A stretch of 64,000 nt of DNA, taken from M2408 sp040386975. Lineage in GTDB: Bacteria; Bacteroidota; Bacteroidia; Flavobacteriales_D; Crocinitomicaceae. The notes under the pieces are model-generated. The model did no database searches. It saw only the letters and a program-made list of their open reading frames with translations, and was not told where the DNA came from. Shown here in pieces: positions 50,985 through 60,370 of the stretch (within the stretch, counting starts at the first letter, position 1; every line of letters starts with the position of its first letter). Location of the stretch: the NCBI GenBank assembly GCA_040386975.1, contig JAZKEO010000032.1, positions 62,001 to 126,000 on the forward strand, read 5' to 3'. Both the position numbers and the translations under genes were made by a program.

Positions 50985-53900
50985 ATGAACATATTTAAAC
51001 CGAAAAACAACTCAATTAAACATTTTTTACTTCTGTTTATTTTGTGTTTTTCTCAGCAATTTTTTTCTCAAGTAACACAAAAATACGTAAGTAAATACGA
51101 AAATTATTACCGTGCGGAAGAATTGTATGAAAAAGAACAATACAGTGCTGCTCGCATTGAATTTAGGAAATTCATCAATGAAAACAAGCAACAAAACGAT
51201 CCATATTACATCAAAGCGTTGTATTATGAAGGACTTTCTGCACTGGAGTTATTCAACAACGATGCAATTGAGTTATTAGAATCGTTTAACAGAAATTATC
51301 CCGAAAGCATCTATAAACACATCATTTATTTCAAAATAGGTAAATATTATTACCAAAAAAAGGATTACAAAACGACTTTAATTTGGTTTAATCAACTCAC
51401 GAAATACAATTTACAAAAAGATCAACTTGATGAGTATTATTTCAAGTTGGGTTACGCTAATTTTGAGTTAGAAAATTTCACCGAAGCAAGAAATGCATTT
51501 TATGAAGTGAAAGACGGAAATTCGACTTATGCTCCAGCGGCTTTGTATTATTTTTCTCATATTTCCTACCAAGATAAATCCTACCAAAGTGCTTTACAAG
51601 GTTTTGAAAAACTCGTTCAGATTGAAAGTTTTAAGCAACTTTCTCAGATTTACATCATTCAAATTTATTACCGTTTGGGAAGATACAACGATGTGATTGC
51701 GAAAGGTCCGGACTACATCGACAGTGCTTCTGGAAATACTTTACTTGAAATGAATCACTTGATTGGTGACGCCTATTACGAATTGAAACAATTTGACGAA
51801 GCAGTTCCGTTTTTGTTGAAATACAACATGCAAGCGAAAACAAAACGCGAAGATGATTATCAATTGGCGTATGCGTTTTACAAAAGTTCAAATTACGAAA
51901 ATGCAATTGAATTATTTGACAAAGTGGCACGAATCAAAGATACTTTAGGTCAAATTTCCTTGTATCACATTGGTGAATGTTACCTCAAACTTGGAAATAA
52001 TGCTTACTCTCGAACAGCTTTTGAGGCTGCATCAGTGATTTCAATTGACGAAAAAATTCAAGAAGATGCCTTGTACAATTATGCAATTTTATCTTATAAA
52101 TTAGACATAAATCCTTACGATGAAGCGATTGAAGCCTTGGAATTGTATTTGGAAAAATATCCCGATTCTGACAGAAAAAAAGAGGTTTACGAGTATTTGT
52201 TGAATGTGTTTACGCAAACAAACAATTATGCTTTGGCTTTAAAATCATTGGATAAAATTTCAGACAAAGACATCCGTTTAAAATCGGCTTATCAAATTAT
52301 TGCCTTCAATTTTGGTGTTGAATTGTTCCAAAAATCGAGTTATGAGAAAGCGATTTCAAACTTTGTTTTGGTGGATAAATTTAACATGGACGATAAAATT
52401 TCTGCTGATGCAAAATATTGGATTGCAGAATCTTATTATCAATTAAAACAAGTTGACAAAGCAATTGTATCTTACAAAGAATTTATCGCAACCCCTGGAA
52501 CAGCTGTAACTCATCACCGAAAAGATGCATTTTACAATGTAGCTTACGCATATCTTTACAAGCAAAAAAATGCCGATGCGATTGAATATTTTAGATTGTA
52601 TTTACAAGAAACAGCACAAAATAAGCAAGCTGATAAAGAACAATATTCAGATGTGCTTTTACGCTTAGCTGATTGTTATTATACCTCAAAACAAAATGAT
52701 TTAGCGATTAAATATTACCAAGAAGCACTTGATTTTAATTTCAACCATCAAGATAAAGCTTTATATTTCTTAGCGAAAACTTACGGTTATAAAAACGAAA
52801 CAGACAATAAAATTAAGCAATTGGTTGACATTGTAAACAATTATCCAAAATCAAAATACATCGTTATTTCGATTTACGAAGTTGGTTTGACTTACCGTTA
52901 TAAAAACGAAGACGAAAAAGCGAAACGCTATTTTGAGCAATTAATCAAAGATTATCCAAATTCTTCTTTGGTAAAAGATGCACAAATTGAAATTGCGGAT
53001 ATTTATTTCAAAGAGAAAAATTATGACAAAGCGGAATTAGCTTACACACAGGTTTTAGAAGGAAATGAATCCAATCGTTCGACTTGCTCGAGAGCTTTAA
53101 AAGGAATTGTTGAAATTTACAAAGTGCAACACAAACCTGAAAAAGTGGAGCCTTTGGCAGCAAAATATCCATGTGCAGATTTCACGATTGACGATCAAGA
53201 AGAAGTGTATTACAATTCAGCAATTGAACCCTATTTGGATAGTTCGTTCCAAGAATCAATCACAGAATTGGAGAAATATTTAACGAAATTCCCAAGTGGC
53301 AAATACTTGATTGAGGTAAAATCATACTTGGCGAATTCGTATTTCAGAACAAATAACGAAGTAAAAGCGATTGCTGTTTACAAAGAAATTTTAGAGAAAC
53401 CGAATACGGATTTCACGGAACTTGCTGCTATTCGTGTTTCTAAATATTTGTACAACAATTCTTTATACAACGAAGCTTTACCATATTACTTGAAATTGGA
53501 GAAAATTACTTCAAAACCAGATGTGTTGTTTAACTCGCAACTTGGTTTGATGCGTTGTAATTACTTACTTGAAAACTGGGATGCTGCTTTGGAATATGCC
53601 AACAAAATTCAATCAAATACGCAAATTGGAAATAACATTAAACTGGAATCTGAGTTCGCAAAAGGAATTTCTCTTTACCGTTTAGCAAGATACGATGAAG
53701 CACAAATTTCTTTGGCTTGGGTAATAAAAAATACGAATTCCATTTTTGCTGCTGAATCCAAATATTGTTTGGCTGAAATGCAATTTATCAAACAAGATTT
53801 AGCGAAAGCTGAAACGGAAGTACGTGAATTATTGAAAATGAAACCTGCTTACGATTTTTGGGTTGCTAAAGCCTTGATTCTTCAAACACAAGTTTTGATA

Positions 53901-54083
53901 GCTAAGAAAGACTTATTTCAAGCAGAATACACGCTTAAATCTGTTTTGGATAATTATTCAAACCAAGAAGATGGAATTATTGCAGACGCAAACCAATTGT
54001 GGGACGAATTAATGCAAGTAAAAAATAAAGCAAAAGACGTGAAAGATCCAGCGACAACGGTTATTGAGATTAAGGAGAAATAG
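50985..54083 (+). CDS. Large secreted TPR protein
   Basis: From the ATG at 50985 the protein has 1032 residues with a signal peptide (FLLLFILCFSQQFFSQ). Nearly the whole mature chain is tetratricopeptide repeats, with units such as YYRAEELYEKEQYSAARIEF, ALYNYAILSYKL and IADIYFKEKNYDKAELAY. The repeat number is roughly 20-25. TPR proteins of this size act as protein scaffolds in the periplasm or outer membrane. An outer-membrane barrel gene follows in the same direction and this pairing suggests a shared envelope complex, which is inference. An ATG at 50946 is an alternative start. Confidence 0.85.
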   Translation: MNIFKPKNNSIKHFLLLFILCFSQQFFSQVTQKYVSKYENYYRAEELYEKEQYSAARIEFRKFINENKQQNDPYYIKALYYEGLSALELFNNDAIELLESFNRNYPESIYKHIIYFKIGKYYYQKKDYKTTLIWFNQLTKYNLQKDQLDEYYFKLGYANFELENFTEARNAFYEVKDGNSTYAPAALYYFSHISYQDKSYQSALQGFEKLVQIESFKQLSQIYIIQIYYRLGRYNDVIAKGPDYIDSASGNTLLEMNHLIGDAYYELKQFDEAVPFLLKYNMQAKTKREDDYQLAYAFYKSSNYENAIELFDKVARIKDTLGQISLYHIGECYLKLGNNAYSRTAFEAASVISIDEKIQEDALYNYAILSYKLDINPYDEAIEALELYLEKYPDSDRKKEVYEYLLNVFTQTNNYALALKSLDKISDKDIRLKSAYQIIAFNFGVELFQKSSYEKAISNFVLVDKFNMDDKISADAKYWIAESYYQLKQVDKAIVSYKEFIATPGTAVTHHRKDAFYNVAYAYLYKQKNADAIEYFRLYLQETAQNKQADKEQYSDVLLRLADCYYTSKQNDLAIKYYQEALDFNFNHQDKALYFLAKTYGYKNETDNKIKQLVDIVNNYPKSKYIVISIYEVGLTYRYKNEDEKAKRYFEQLIKDYPNSSLVKDAQIEIADIYFKEKNYDKAELAYTQVLEGNESNRSTCSRALKGIVEIYKVQHKPEKVEPLAAKYPCADFTIDDQEEVYYNSAIEPYLDSSFQESITELEKYLTKFPSGKYLIEVKSYLANSYFRTNNEVKAIAVYKEILEKPNTDFTELAAIRVSKYLYNNSLYNEALPYYLKLEKITSKPDVLFNSQLGLMRCNYLLENWDAALEYANKIQSNTQIGNNIKLESEFAKGISLYRLARYDEAQISLAWVIKNTNSIFAAESKYCLAEMQFIKQDLAKAETEVRELLKMKPAYDFWVAKALILQTQVLIAKKDLFQAEYTLKSVLDNYSNQEDGIIADANQLWDELMQVKNKAKDVKDPATTVIEIKEK

Positions 54084-54119
54084 TTATGAATTATGAGTTA
54101 GGAGTTATGAGTGGGTTTC

Positions 54120-54205
54120 TAATTGTTCTCTTTGCGAACTTAGCGTAATCTTAGCATACTTTGCGATAAAAATAAAAAAGCGCCTTTGCGTCTTTGCGAG
54201 AAATA
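54120..54205. repeat. 'ctttgcg' dispersed repeat, copy 6
   Basis: AATTGTTCTCTTTGCGAAC, TTAGCATACTTTGCGATAAA and GCGCCTTTGCGTCTTTGCGAG fill the gap between the TPR and barrel genes. The wording belongs to the same family as copies 1-5. Just upstream, AATTATGAGTTAGGAGTTATGA (about 54089-54110) is a simple low-complexity repeat of the kind common in these genomes. Confidence 0.55.
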
Positions 54206-54212
54206 TTAAAAA

Positions 54213-55970
54213 ATGAGTTTTATGTTAAATAGTAAGTTATATAAAAGTTTTGGATTGAAATTAAGCTTCTTTCTGTTGCTTTGTCTTTCATTTCAAGTGG
54301 AAATCTTTTCTCAAGAAGTGAATTTGGAGGTTTCTGGAAATCGAGAAATTGAACCAGCATATCGGATTACAAAACAACCGAAATTAATCGATACAATTAT
54401 TCCTTATTCGGAAATTCAATATCCTTTGTTGTCCTTGAAATATGAAACGACTTTCGCTTTAGATACCATTAAATCAGCGAAAATCAAATTGATTGATAAA
54501 CTTGCCGATTTATATCCATGTTACGCTAAACTTGGTGTAGGAAGTAAATTTATGCCTATGGCTGAGTTTTATTTCAATAGTTTGCGTTCCAGAAAAAGTG
54601 TTTATGGAATTCACTTGAAACATTTAAGTTCAGTAAGTGCAATTAAAGGATTTGCCCCGTCACAATTTGACAAAACAAATCTTTCGCTTTTTGGAACGCT
54701 TAACGAAAAAAAATACAGCCTTGATGGAGCAATGCATTTTTCAAGTTTTGGTTTACATCAATATGGTTTGAGAAACGAAAATACGCCAAAAGATAGTATT
54801 GCACAGCGTTTTTCTGATTTCGGAACATCGTTTACTTATACTAAACACAAGCACGATACTTTGTCGTTTAACTATTTGGTGAATTTAAAATACAATTATT
54901 TCCAAGATAAAAACAGCAAAGTTGATTCCTTGCAAAATTGGTTTGGCAGAGAAAACTACGTCAATCTAAATTCAAGAGCGTGGTATAAATTCGGAAAAGA
55001 AATTATTTCTGCAGATGCGAGTTTGGCTTTGAATGCATTTAAATATGGACTTCCAAATGACAGTTTATCTGCTTTTGATAAAGGTTTTGTGAACACCAAT
55101 TTGATTTTTAATCTTGCTCCAAACATTACCACTTTCGCGAAAAATAACCGCTTGAAAATTAAATTTGGGGTAAATTTTGCACTTGATATCTTAAACGACA
55201 ACATTCAACCAAAAACGAAAGTCTTTTTGTATCCAGACATTGAGTTGAAATATTCCTTCTTCGACGATATTTTGATACCATATTTGGAAGTGAAAGGAGG
55301 ATTAAAACAAAATACCTTCAAAAGTTTGAGTCAAGAAAACGAATTCCTTTTATCCAATGTTTACTTGCAAAATGAAAACAACAATGTAAACGGGAAAATT
55401 GGTTTGAAAGGAACTTTATCGAATACCTTGATGTTCAACACCAGTGCGAGTTTTGGAATCTATAAAAACAAAGCTTTGTTTGTAAACGATACTTTAATTT
55501 CTGGTGGAAACCAATTTGCGGTAATTTACGATGAAATTAATGTGGCAACGATTCAAGCTTCTTTGATTTACCAAGTAGCAGAAAAATTGAAAATCGAAGG
55601 AATCGGAATCTTTAATTCTTACCAAGCAAAAAACAACATTTACGCATGGAATTTGCCACAAATTCAAGTGATTGCACGAACTTCTTACAAAGTAATGGAA
55701 AAGTTGACCGTGAAATTTGATTTGAATTTGGAAGGAGGAAGATTTGCTAAAGTGTACACAAAAGCCGACAGCGATTTTGAAGAAAACCAACAATTTGCTA
55801 AAAAATTAGGCTTTATTCCTGACTTTAACTTGAGTGGAGAATACCATTACAACCAAAAATTGTCTGCGTTTTTACAATTCAATAATTTTGTTGCACAGCG
55901 TTACAACAGATGGTACAACTATCCAGTTCAAGGATTTCAAGTGCTTGGTGGCGTGAGTTTTAGGTTTTAG
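54213..55970 (+). CDS. Outer-membrane beta-barrel protein
   Basis: The 585-residue protein has a signal peptide (LSFQVEIFSQ). Many alternating strands follow, such as YGIHLKHLSSVSAIKGF, FGTSFTYTKHKHDTLSFNY and SASFGIYKNK, ending QVLGGVSFRF with the C-terminal Phe typical of barrel proteins. Annotation pipelines might call it TonB-dependent receptor, but I see no plug domain. The TPR gene is upstream and a lipoprotein gene starts 2 bases after its stop, so it is the centre of a likely operon. Confidence 0.75.
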   Translation: MSFMLNSKLYKSFGLKLSFFLLLCLSFQVEIFSQEVNLEVSGNREIEPAYRITKQPKLIDTIIPYSEIQYPLLSLKYETTFALDTIKSAKIKLIDKLADLYPCYAKLGVGSKFMPMAEFYFNSLRSRKSVYGIHLKHLSSVSAIKGFAPSQFDKTNLSLFGTLNEKKYSLDGAMHFSSFGLHQYGLRNENTPKDSIAQRFSDFGTSFTYTKHKHDTLSFNYLVNLKYNYFQDKNSKVDSLQNWFGRENYVNLNSRAWYKFGKEIISADASLALNAFKYGLPNDSLSAFDKGFVNTNLIFNLAPNITTFAKNNRLKIKFGVNFALDILNDNIQPKTKVFLYPDIELKYSFFDDILIPYLEVKGGLKQNTFKSLSQENEFLLSNVYLQNENNNVNGKIGLKGTLSNTLMFNTSASFGIYKNKALFVNDTLISGGNQFAVIYDEINVATIQASLIYQVAEKLKIEGIGIFNSYQAKNNIYAWNLPQIQVIARTSYKVMEKLTVKFDLNLEGGRFAKVYTKADSDFEENQQFAKKLGFIPDFNLSGEYHYNQKLSAFLQFNNFVAQRYNRWYNYPVQGFQVLGGVSFRF

Positions 55971-55972
55971 TA

Positions 55973-56518
55973 ATGAAGTTTTATAAAATCTTACTTCCAT
56001 TAATCTTAATAATGTTTTGTTTTAATGCATGTTTAGAGAAAATTGACACTGAAGACAATAAATATTTTTTAGATCACATGAAATGGGTAAAATTAAATCA
56101 AAATTATACTTACATTTCTGATTCAAAAGATACTTTTAGTTTTGAAGTATTGGAAATTCAAGCAGATTCTGGGAGTGGTGGGCAATCTGTTGGCGCGCCA
56201 GATTTTTATTCAAATAAAGTTTATTTTTATAAGACATCAATAAACACTGAAGAAAGAAATGAATTTATAAATTATCATATAGATAGTAGGGGTTATGTTG
56301 AATTATATATAAATTTTTTTGAAAGTCAATTTGATTTAATAAATTCAAAATCAAAAAGATTAAAAAAATATTGGTACAGAAATAAAAATTTAGAAGATGT
56401 TATTCAACCGATACAACATGATACAGTAGGTTCTAATCTTACCAATTTATGGTGGTCAAAAAGTTGTGGGATTTTGAAATTTACCACTATTGATGGTAAA
56501 ACATGGAATAAGATTTAG
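55973..56518 (+). CDS. Lipoprotein of unknown function
   Basis: The 181-residue protein has a lipobox (MFCFNACLEKI, Cys near residue 20). The mature part is charged with aromatic residues, including FYSNKVYFYKTS and LTNLWWSKSCGILKF near the end. No family is recognised. Its start lies 2 bases after the barrel gene, indicating translational coupling and a likely partnership at the outer membrane. Confidence 0.65.
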   Translation: MKFYKILLPLILIMFCFNACLEKIDTEDNKYFLDHMKWVKLNQNYTYISDSKDTFSFEVLEIQADSGSGGQSVGAPDFYSNKVYFYKTSINTEERNEFINYHIDSRGYVELYINFFESQFDLINSKSKRLKKYWYRNKNLEDVIQPIQHDTVGSNLTNLWWSKSCGILKFTTIDGKTWNKI

Positions 56519-56575
56519 AATTGCTAAATGTAGATTTCATTATGATTAAAAATTATCATAATTTTACATGAAATT

Positions 56576-57712
56576 ATGAAACTCCATTTACTCTTACTTC
56601 TTGGTTTTACCTCTTTCGTTGTGAAAAAAAATGAAGTTTCGGATACTTTGTATTACGAAGAGTTTAATGTTTTGGAAAATGTTTCACCTCAACTTTTAAC
56701 TTATCTACAAGAAATTAAAGCTAACAAAAATAGTGGAATCGATATTTTCCATTTGGGAGATTCGCACGTGCAAATTGGCGAATTTTCAAAAGGAATTTTA
56801 AACGTTTTTGCCCAAAAAGAGCTTTCAATTCAAAAGTCGTGGTATTTGCCCAACTTAATTTTTGACGATTTATCCTTTACAAATAAAAGTTTAAAAGCGA
56901 TTTCTGGGGATTACTCGGACGAAAAAATTACACATAAAACGAAATCCTTGAATGTGGGTTTAACAGGAAGAACTTTCCGGTTTGAAGATGAGAATACAAC
57001 TTTGAAATTTAAGTTTCAGGAAAAGCTTGAAAAGATGGAATTTTTGCATTCAAAAAATGAGCGTTTAACTTTTGAAATGGATAAAAATCTAACAATTAAA
57101 TCAACTTTCTTAAATGAAAATCAAAAAATTACACAAATTGGTTTAAAAAATTTCAAATCAAAACTTAAATTAAGTATTCCAAATCAAACGAAAGAACTTG
57201 TCGAATTTTATGCGATCCGTCATAATTTTGTAGAAAATCAACTTTCGTATTCCAATTTTGGTGTTTCTGGAGCTAAATTCTCAGATTTTATTTTTGCACC
57301 CAAATTTATGGAGCAATTGGAAGCTTTGAAACCAGAAATTATGATCTTTACTTTGGGTACAAACGATTCGTATTACTATGAATTAGATCATAAGCAATTT
57401 ACTTCAGATTTGGAATCTTTTATTGATAAAATAAAGGAACTTTCTCCCAAAACGGAATTGATTTTTATGTCAGCTCCAGATACCTATTTTAAAAATTCAA
57501 AACCAAAGCATCTGAGTTTCATTAATTCTGAAATTGAACGCATTTCTAAAGTAAAAAACTGTGCTTTTTGGAACTGGAATAAAATCATGGGAGGAGAAAA
57601 CTCCATTCATCTGTGGAACAAACAAAATTTCGCTGATAAAGATTTACTTCATTTAACAAGTAAAGGTTATCTTTTACTTGGAAAATTGTTCGGAGAAGCG
57701 TTTTTGAAATAA
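56576..57712 (+). CDS. SGNH/GDSL-like hydrolase
   Basis: The 378-residue protein has SGNH blocks: IFHLGDSHVQIG (nucleophile Ser in GDS), FGVSGAKFSDF, FTLGTNDSYYYEL (GxND) and DLLHLTSKGYLLLG (catalytic Asp/His). The GDSHVQ form is typical of peptidoglycan or polysaccharide O-acetylesterase-like members in Bacteroidota. The N-terminus (KLHLLLLLGFTSFVVKK) may be a signal peptide. The acyl substrate is unknown. It is the last gene of the TPR/barrel/lipoprotein run. Confidence 0.85.
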   Translation: MKLHLLLLLGFTSFVVKKNEVSDTLYYEEFNVLENVSPQLLTYLQEIKANKNSGIDIFHLGDSHVQIGEFSKGILNVFAQKELSIQKSWYLPNLIFDDLSFTNKSLKAISGDYSDEKITHKTKSLNVGLTGRTFRFEDENTTLKFKFQEKLEKMEFLHSKNERLTFEMDKNLTIKSTFLNENQKITQIGLKNFKSKLKLSIPNQTKELVEFYAIRHNFVENQLSYSNFGVSGAKFSDFIFAPKFMEQLEALKPEIMIFTLGTNDSYYYELDHKQFTSDLESFIDKIKELSPKTELIFMSAPDTYFKNSKPKHLSFINSEIERISKVKNCAFWNWNKIMGGENSIHLWNKQNFADKDLLHLTSKGYLLLGKLFGEAFLK

Positions 57713-57727
57713 AGTTATCTTCAAAAA

Positions 57728-57775
57728 TCTGCGTCCTTTTCTGCGCTTATCCGCGGGAAATTTATCTGCTAGAAA
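57728..57775. repeat. Short 'ctgcgtccttttctgcgcttatccgcggg' repeat
   Basis: Between the convergent SGNH and asnS genes. The wording (TCTGCGTCCTTTTCTGCGC, TTATCCGCGGGAAAT) matches the segment at 46088-46136. Confidence 0.4.
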
Positions 57776-57782
57776 TCAAAGT

Positions 57783-59234
57783 TTAAAATTCCGCATTTTT
57801 TGGCGTTCTCGGGAAAGGAATCACATCGCGAATGTTTGACATTCCAGTAACAAACATCACCATACGTTCAAACCCTAAACCAAATCCAGCGTGAGGAACA
57901 GTTCCAAATTTACGAGATTCCAAATACCACCACAAATCTTCTTCGTGAATCTTGAAGTCAGCTAATTTTTCTTTTAACACGTCCAAACGTTCTTCACGTT
58001 GTGAACCACCTACCATTTCACCAATTCCTGGAAACAAAATATCCATCGCAGCCACTGTTTGTTTTCCTGGCTCACAATTGTCGTTTTTACGCATGTAGAA
58101 CGCTTTAAATGAAGCTGGGTAATCTGTTATGATTACAGGACGTTTGAATTCTTTCTCAACCAAATAACGCTCGTGTTCGGATTGTAAATCAGTTCCCCAA
58201 TTCACATCATATTTGAATTTTTTCTTTTTATAATGACTTGAATTCATCAAAATATCAATCGCTTCGGTATATGTGATGCGTTTGAAATCATTTTGCGTAA
58301 CAAAAGTTAAACGTTCAATCAAAGTCATTTCAGCACGTTCGTTTGCAGGTTTTGAAGCTTGTTCAGCTGATTCTCTTTCAGATAAAAACTTCAAATCATC
58401 GGCAAAATTCTCCATGATATTATTGCAAATGTATTTCAACATTTCTTCAGCCAAATCCATGTTGTCGTTTAGGTCGTTGAAAGCAACTTCCGGCTCAACC
58501 ATCCAAAATTCTGCTAAATGGCGAGAAGTATTCGAGTTTTCTGCTCTAAATGTTGGTCCGAAAGTATAAACTTGTCCCAAAGCCAAAGCAGCCAATTCTG
58601 CTTCCAATTGTCCAGAAACAGTCAAATTTACTTGTTTGCCGAAAAAATCTTCTGAAAAATCAACCGTTCCATCTTCATTTAAAGGTGGGTTTTGTGCATC
58701 TAATGTTGAAACACGAAACATTTCACCAGCTCCTTCAGCATCAGATCCCGTTACGATTGGCGTATGTAAATAGTAAAAACCTTTGTCGTTAAAAAATTTG
58801 TGTATTGCAAAAGATACGCCGTGACGAATTCTGAAAACTGCTCCAAAAACATTTGTTCTGAAACGTAAATGTGCTTGTTCACGCAAAAATTCCAAACTGT
58901 GTTTTTTTGGTTGCATCACTGTTTTTTGGACATCATCCGGATTTGCTTCTCCAATGATTTCAATATCCGTAACGTTTAATTCAATCGCTTGCCCAGCTCC
59001 TTGTGATTCAACGATAACGCCTGTTAAACCAACAGATGCACCCGTAGTAATTTTTTTTAAAATCGCTTCATCAAAATTCTCAAAATCAACAACTGCTTGG
59101 ATATTATTTATTGTTGAACCATCATTTACTTGTATAAAACGATTGCTACGAAAAGCTCTAACCCAAGCTTTTACAACAACTTTATCCCCAACTTTTGATG
59201 ATTTTAATACCTCTGCAATTTTTGTTCTTTTCAT
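57783..59234 (-). CDS. asnS: Asparaginyl-tRNA synthetase
   Basis: AsnRS charges tRNA-Asn. The 483-residue class II synthetase has an N-terminal OB fold (VKAWVRAFRSNRFIQVNDGST). Class II motif 2 is FGPTFRAENSNTSRHLAEFWMVEPE and motif 3 is GFGLGFERMVMFVTGMSNIRDVIPFPR. ITDYPASFKAFYMRKND, typical of AsnRS, is also present. It is monocistronic. Confidence 0.96.
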   Translation of the reverse strand: MKRTKIAEVLKSSKVGDKVVVKAWVRAFRSNRFIQVNDGSTINNIQAVVDFENFDEAILKKITTGASVGLTGVIVESQGAGQAIELNVTDIEIIGEANPDDVQKTVMQPKKHSLEFLREQAHLRFRTNVFGAVFRIRHGVSFAIHKFFNDKGFYYLHTPIVTGSDAEGAGEMFRVSTLDAQNPPLNEDGTVDFSEDFFGKQVNLTVSGQLEAELAALALGQVYTFGPTFRAENSNTSRHLAEFWMVEPEVAFNDLNDNMDLAEEMLKYICNNIMENFADDLKFLSERESAEQASKPANERAEMTLIERLTFVTQNDFKRITYTEAIDILMNSSHYKKKKFKYDVNWGTDLQSEHERYLVEKEFKRPVIITDYPASFKAFYMRKNDNCEPGKQTVAAMDILFPGIGEMVGGSQREERLDVLKEKLADFKIHEEDLWWYLESRKFGTVPHAGFGLGFERMVMFVTGMSNIRDVIPFPRTPKNAEF

Positions 59235-59259
59235 TTTTGCTTTTCTAAAAATTAAGACA

Positions 59260-59267
59260 CAAAGTTA
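59260..59267 (-). promoter_or_regulatory. Possible -7 box (TAACTTTG) for asnS
   Basis: Full match to TANNTTTG on the minus strand, 25 bases before the ATG, the same 8-mer and distance as for the PfkB gene. Confidence 0.4.
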
Positions 59268-59282
59268 ATGAAATTTTTAAAG

Positions 59283-59315
59283 TTAAGAATTAAGAGTTAA
59301 GAATTGAAAATTTTG
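59283..59315. repeat. Simple 'ttaagaattaagagttaagaattg' repeat
   Basis: AAGTTAAGAATTAAGAGTTA followed by AGAATTGAAAAT between the anti-sigma gene and asnS. Similar low-complexity tracts lie at 49537-49552 and 54089-54110. Confidence 0.45.
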
Positions 59316-59362
59316 AATTGAATAGTCAGGAATAGGAATAAAAAATTGAAAGAATAAATCCT

Positions 59363-60370
59363 TTAATTCACTGCCAACACATCTTGTGTTCCAGTTTTTC
59401 TAGAAATAGACAATTTTCCGATTTTAATGTAAAACCCACCTTGTTTTTTTGTCGTCGCTTTTGCAGTTCTAAAGTCCACCAATGTTTTGAATTTTTGACT
59501 CAAAGTATTTGTAACGATTGGAGCAGGATTTTTCATTTCTTCAAAAGCCAAATAAGTGGAATTTTCTTCATCCGTGTTTTCTAATACCTTGTTTTGTGAA
59601 ACGGTATAAGATAAATTTAAAGAGAGAACTTCTGAATTTTCTGTTTTAAAATCTACTGGAGAAACTTTTTTTAATTCCATTTTATTGATTTCAGCTAATT
59701 CTATTTTTTGTGGCTGTAAATCGTTTGTTTTTTGTACAAAAATTTGTTCTTCTTTTGATAAAATAACTTTTTGTGAGGAAACTGAGCTGACTCCACTGAG
59801 CTTGTCGAAGTGTGTCGAAGTTTCATGGTCTTTAGGAAGTATTCTAGAACCCATTTTTACAGAGTCAAATTTCTCTGTTTGATTTGGAATTGCTAAAAAG
59901 ATGATAGCTAAAACTGCTGCAACAGAAACAAGTTTGATGTACATTGGAACAATGATTCCTCGTCTTAACTTGCTTTTTTCTGAATAAACGATATTTGTAT
60001 CTGCTTTAAGTTTTGTTTGATGATAAAAAGCCAATTCAGAAGCATAGTTTTCATCTTTTGAAATAAAATCCTTTAATTCGATTTGTTTGGTTGCTGAAAG
60101 GATATTTTCAACCGAAGCAATCATAAAATTTTCATGATTTTCGGCTGTTATACTTGCTGTTTTATCAAAAACTTTTAATTCTGAAATGAATTTTGAATCC
60201 AAGTTTTGATTTTCTTCTAAAACAAATGAGGTTAATTCTTCCTCAGCTTTTAAGTGCGGATTTTCTTCCAAAAACAACAAAAATGCGCGTGTTTCTTCCT
60301 CGCTCAAATTTCCTTCAAGGTAATCCAAGTAAAAAACTTCGTAATTTTCTATGTTAATTAGTAAACTCAT
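59363..60370 (-). CDS. Membrane-bound anti-sigma factor
   Basis: The 335-residue protein begins with a cytoplasmic part having YLEGNLSEEETRAFLLFLEENP, the helical N-terminal motif seen in Bacteroidota anti-sigma factors. One membrane helix follows at about 146-161 (KLVSVAAVLAIIFLAIP) and a periplasmic tail. The gene overlaps the ECF sigma gene by 4 bases (ATGA), so it likely binds and inhibits it. In the periplasmic part, residues about 183-195 (HETSTHFDKLSGVSS) are coded by the widespread TTCGACAAGCTCAGT-type repeat. Confidence 0.8.
   Translation of the reverse strand: MSLLINIENYEVFYLDYLEGNLSEEETRAFLLFLEENPHLKAEEELTSFVLEENQNLDSKFISELKVFDKTASITAENHENFMIASVENILSATKQIELKDFISKDENYASELAFYHQTKLKADTNIVYSEKSKLRRGIIVPMYIKLVSVAAVLAIIFLAIPNQTEKFDSVKMGSRILPKDHETSTHFDKLSGVSSVSSQKVILSKEEQIFVQKTNDLQPQKIELAEINKMELKKVSPVDFKTENSEVLSLNLSYTVSQNKVLENTDEENSTYLAFEEMKNPAPIVTNTLSQKFKTLVDFRTAKATTKKQGGFYIKIGKLSISRKTGTQDVLAVN
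59787..59823. repeat. TTCGACAAGCTCAGT-type repeat inside the anti-sigma gene
   Basis: The plus-strand CTGACTCCACTGAGCTTGTC then GAAGTGTGTCGAAG contains the TGAGCTTGTCGAAG motif that is very common in Bacteroidota intergenic DNA. It is in frame within the coding region and its GC content is above the surroundings. Confidence 0.65.
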
